From: Thermoflexales bacterium
Lineage (GTDB): Bacteria > Chloroflexota > Anaerolineae > Fen-1058
DNA: 6,462 nt
NCBI GenBank assembly: GCA_030834835.1
Contig: JAUQXD010001146.1
Span: 1-6,462, forward strand
Direction of reading: 5' to 3'
In this document: piece after piece, positions 5,238 to 6,462 of the stretch
How positions within the stretch are numbered: position 1 is the stretch's first letter
How the letters are laid out: each line of letters starts with the position of its first letter
Translations under genes and position numbers: made by a program
The notes under the pieces: model-generated
Told to the model about the DNA's origin: nothing
The model's input: the letters and a program-made list of their open reading frames with translations, nothing else
Database searches by the model: none

Positions 5238-6462
5238 TCGTCACGTTCCCGCTTCGTCAACGCCATGCCCGCACGCCCGATGAACGAATTCGCCGCAGCT
5301 TTGATCTGGCGCGTGATGCGTCCGCCACTGGTCTGTTCGCGATGCAGCGCCACTGTATTCACCATCCAGCGCGTGGCAAAAGAATAGTAACGCGGCGAAT
5401 GACGTCCCTTGACACTGAGATCACGATCGGAGCGCTGATCCCAATCGGCCCGCGCCAGCACGCGATCGGCTATTTTCGCATAATATAGCGTGCCTTTGAT
5501 CGGATACGCCACCGTCGTTAAGAATACATCGGGCGCGGCCTTCTTCAAGTGCTCAACCGTCGCTGCCAGATCGCGCTCGTCTTCACCTTCATAGCCCAGC
5601 ATGATGAACATGCCCGTCTGAATACCGCGCCGCTTCAGCGCCTGCGTCATAGCCTGCACCTGTTCGACGCTGACCTCACGCTTCATCAGGTCCAGCACAT
5701 TTTGCGAGCCGGACTCTGATCCAATCCACAAGCGATGACAGCCCATCTCCGCCAGCCGATCGATCACCTGCTCGTTCAGCCGATCGGCGCGCGAAATGCA
5801 CTCGAACGGCACGCGCACATTGCGGCGCTTCAATTCGTCGGCATATTCAAACAGCCACGAATGCTTGATCGTGAACACATCGTCGGCGTACCACAATTGA
5901 TCGGGCTTATAGCGCGCCAGCAAATATTCCACCTCGGCGGCCACGCGCTGCGGCGAGCGGCGGCGATGCGAGTGCCCATACACCGCGTGACTGCACCACT
6001 CGCAATGATACGGGCAGCCGCGCGCGCAGATCAAAGAGACCGACCCCGCGCCGTGATGGGTGCGCCACGTTTCAACGTAGCGATCAAGATCGATTGCGTC
6101 ACGATCCGGATCAGGCAGCGCGTCGAGATCAGGCAAATACGATCGGGCCAGGTTACGGCCGATCGAGCCGTCTTCCGCCCGATAGATCACGCCCGCGACA
6201 CCGTCCAATCGATGCGCGCCGACCTGCGCCAAGCGCGGCAGCAGTTCGGTCAGCGTCGCTTCGCCTTCCCCAACCACGATCACATCCGCGCCGCGCGTAA
6301 GGTATTCCTCAGCATAGTTCACGGGTTCCGGTCCGCCCAAGATAACCATCGCGCCGACGCTTTTGCACAAACCCATCATCTTGAGCACGTTGAACTTGGT
6401 CATGAGGTTAGTGTAAATTCCCACCACCGACGGTCGTTCGCGCAGAAGGTAGGCTTCAAAAT
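5234..6462 (-). CDS. B12-binding-domain radical SAM protein, N-terminus cut by window edge
   Basis: The frame is open up to the window edge. A GTG at 6425-6427 could be read as a start, but eleven in-frame codons before it (FEAYLLRERPSV) give the usual sequence ahead of VVGIYTNLMT in a B12-binding domain, so the true start lies outside. Visible in order, numbered from that GTG: ILGGPEPVNYAEEYL (29-43) and VIVVGEGEATLTELL (49-63) of the cobalamin-type Rossmann domain; the cluster motif C-x3-C-x2-C at Cys138, Cys142 and Cys145 (GCPYHCEWC, codons at 5993-6016); LWYADDVFT (178-186); FECISRAD (208-215); IGSESGSQNVL (235-245); and MLGYEGE (276-282). This is the BchE-like COG1032 layout. The C-terminal tail to residue 397 is basic. 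The likely role is radical-based methylation or cyclisation in a biosynthetic pathway; the substrate is unknown. It is the first visible gene of the operon. Confidence 0.9.
   Translation of the reverse strand, partial: FEAYLLRERPSVVGIYTNLMTKFNVLKMMGLCKSVGAMVILGGPEPVNYAEEYLTRGADVIVVGEGEATLTELLPRLAQVGAHRLDGVAGVIYRAEDGSIGRNLARSYLPDLDALPDPDRDAIDLDRYVETWRTHHGAGSVSLICARGCPYHCEWCSHAVYGHSHRRRSPQRVAAEVEYLLARYKPDQLWYADDVFTIKHSWLFEYADELKRRNVRVPFECISRADRLNEQVIDRLAEMGCHRLWIGSESGSQNVLDLMKREVSVEQVQAMTQALKRRGIQTGMFIMLGYEGEDERDLAATVEHLKKAAPDVFLTTVAYPIKGTLYYAKIADRVLARADWDQRSDRDLSVKGRHSPRYYSFATRWMVNTVALHREQTSGGRITRQIKAAANSFIGRAGMALTKRERDE

Noticed and set aside
1..6462. CRISPR array, tRNA or rRNA, insertion sequence
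   Set aside because: No regularly spaced repeats, cloverleaf-like sequence, rRNA signature or transposase motif was seen. The repeats found are short palindromes or a two-unit direct repeat.

Overview
The window is a compact, one-directional stretch of bacterial DNA: every supported gene lies on the minus strand, so it reads from 6462 down to 1. GC content is fairly high and there are almost no gaps. Genes either overlap by 4 bases (GTGA, twice) or sit 2, 10-13 or 35 bases apart. This is best read as one operon that continues beyond both edges. The gene content, the style of the dispersed palindromic repeats and the GTG starts would suit a Chloroflexota (Anaerolineae-like) genome or metagenome contig, but nothing here fixes the taxon.

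In transcription order: (1) 6462-5234, a B12-binding-domain radical SAM protein with its N-terminus cut by the window edge; (2) 5220-4399, a class I SAM methyltransferase carrying a 60-base palindromic repeat in frame; (3) 4402-3713, a second SAM methyltransferase of the NPPF (HemK/RsmC-like) type; (4) 3677-3330, a small NTF2/SnoaL-like protein; (5) 3327-1852, a second, divergent B12-binding-domain radical SAM protein; (6) 1849-605, a polytopic GT87/DUF2029 glycosyltransferase; (7) 608-1, the N-terminal half of a Wzx-like (MOP superfamily) flippase, running off the edge.

The set (two radical SAM enzymes, two methyltransferases, an NTF2-like fold, a lipid-linked-sugar-dependent glycosyltransferase and a flippase) looks like part of a pathway that builds and exports an unusual, probably methylated, glycolipid or polysaccharide. 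That function is inferred from family membership and co-direction; no substrate can be read from the sequence.

Besides genes, the window holds three kinds of short repeat. One is a 17-bp-stem palindrome inside the methyltransferase 2 gene. One is a 9-bp-stem palindrome in the only real intergenic gap (3678-3712). The third is a TCACTCATCAC-type motif at two gene boundaries. The tetranucleotide GATC is also markedly over-represented. No tRNA, rRNA, CRISPR array, insertion sequence or convincing terminator was seen, and no gene-free stretch exceeds 300 bases.
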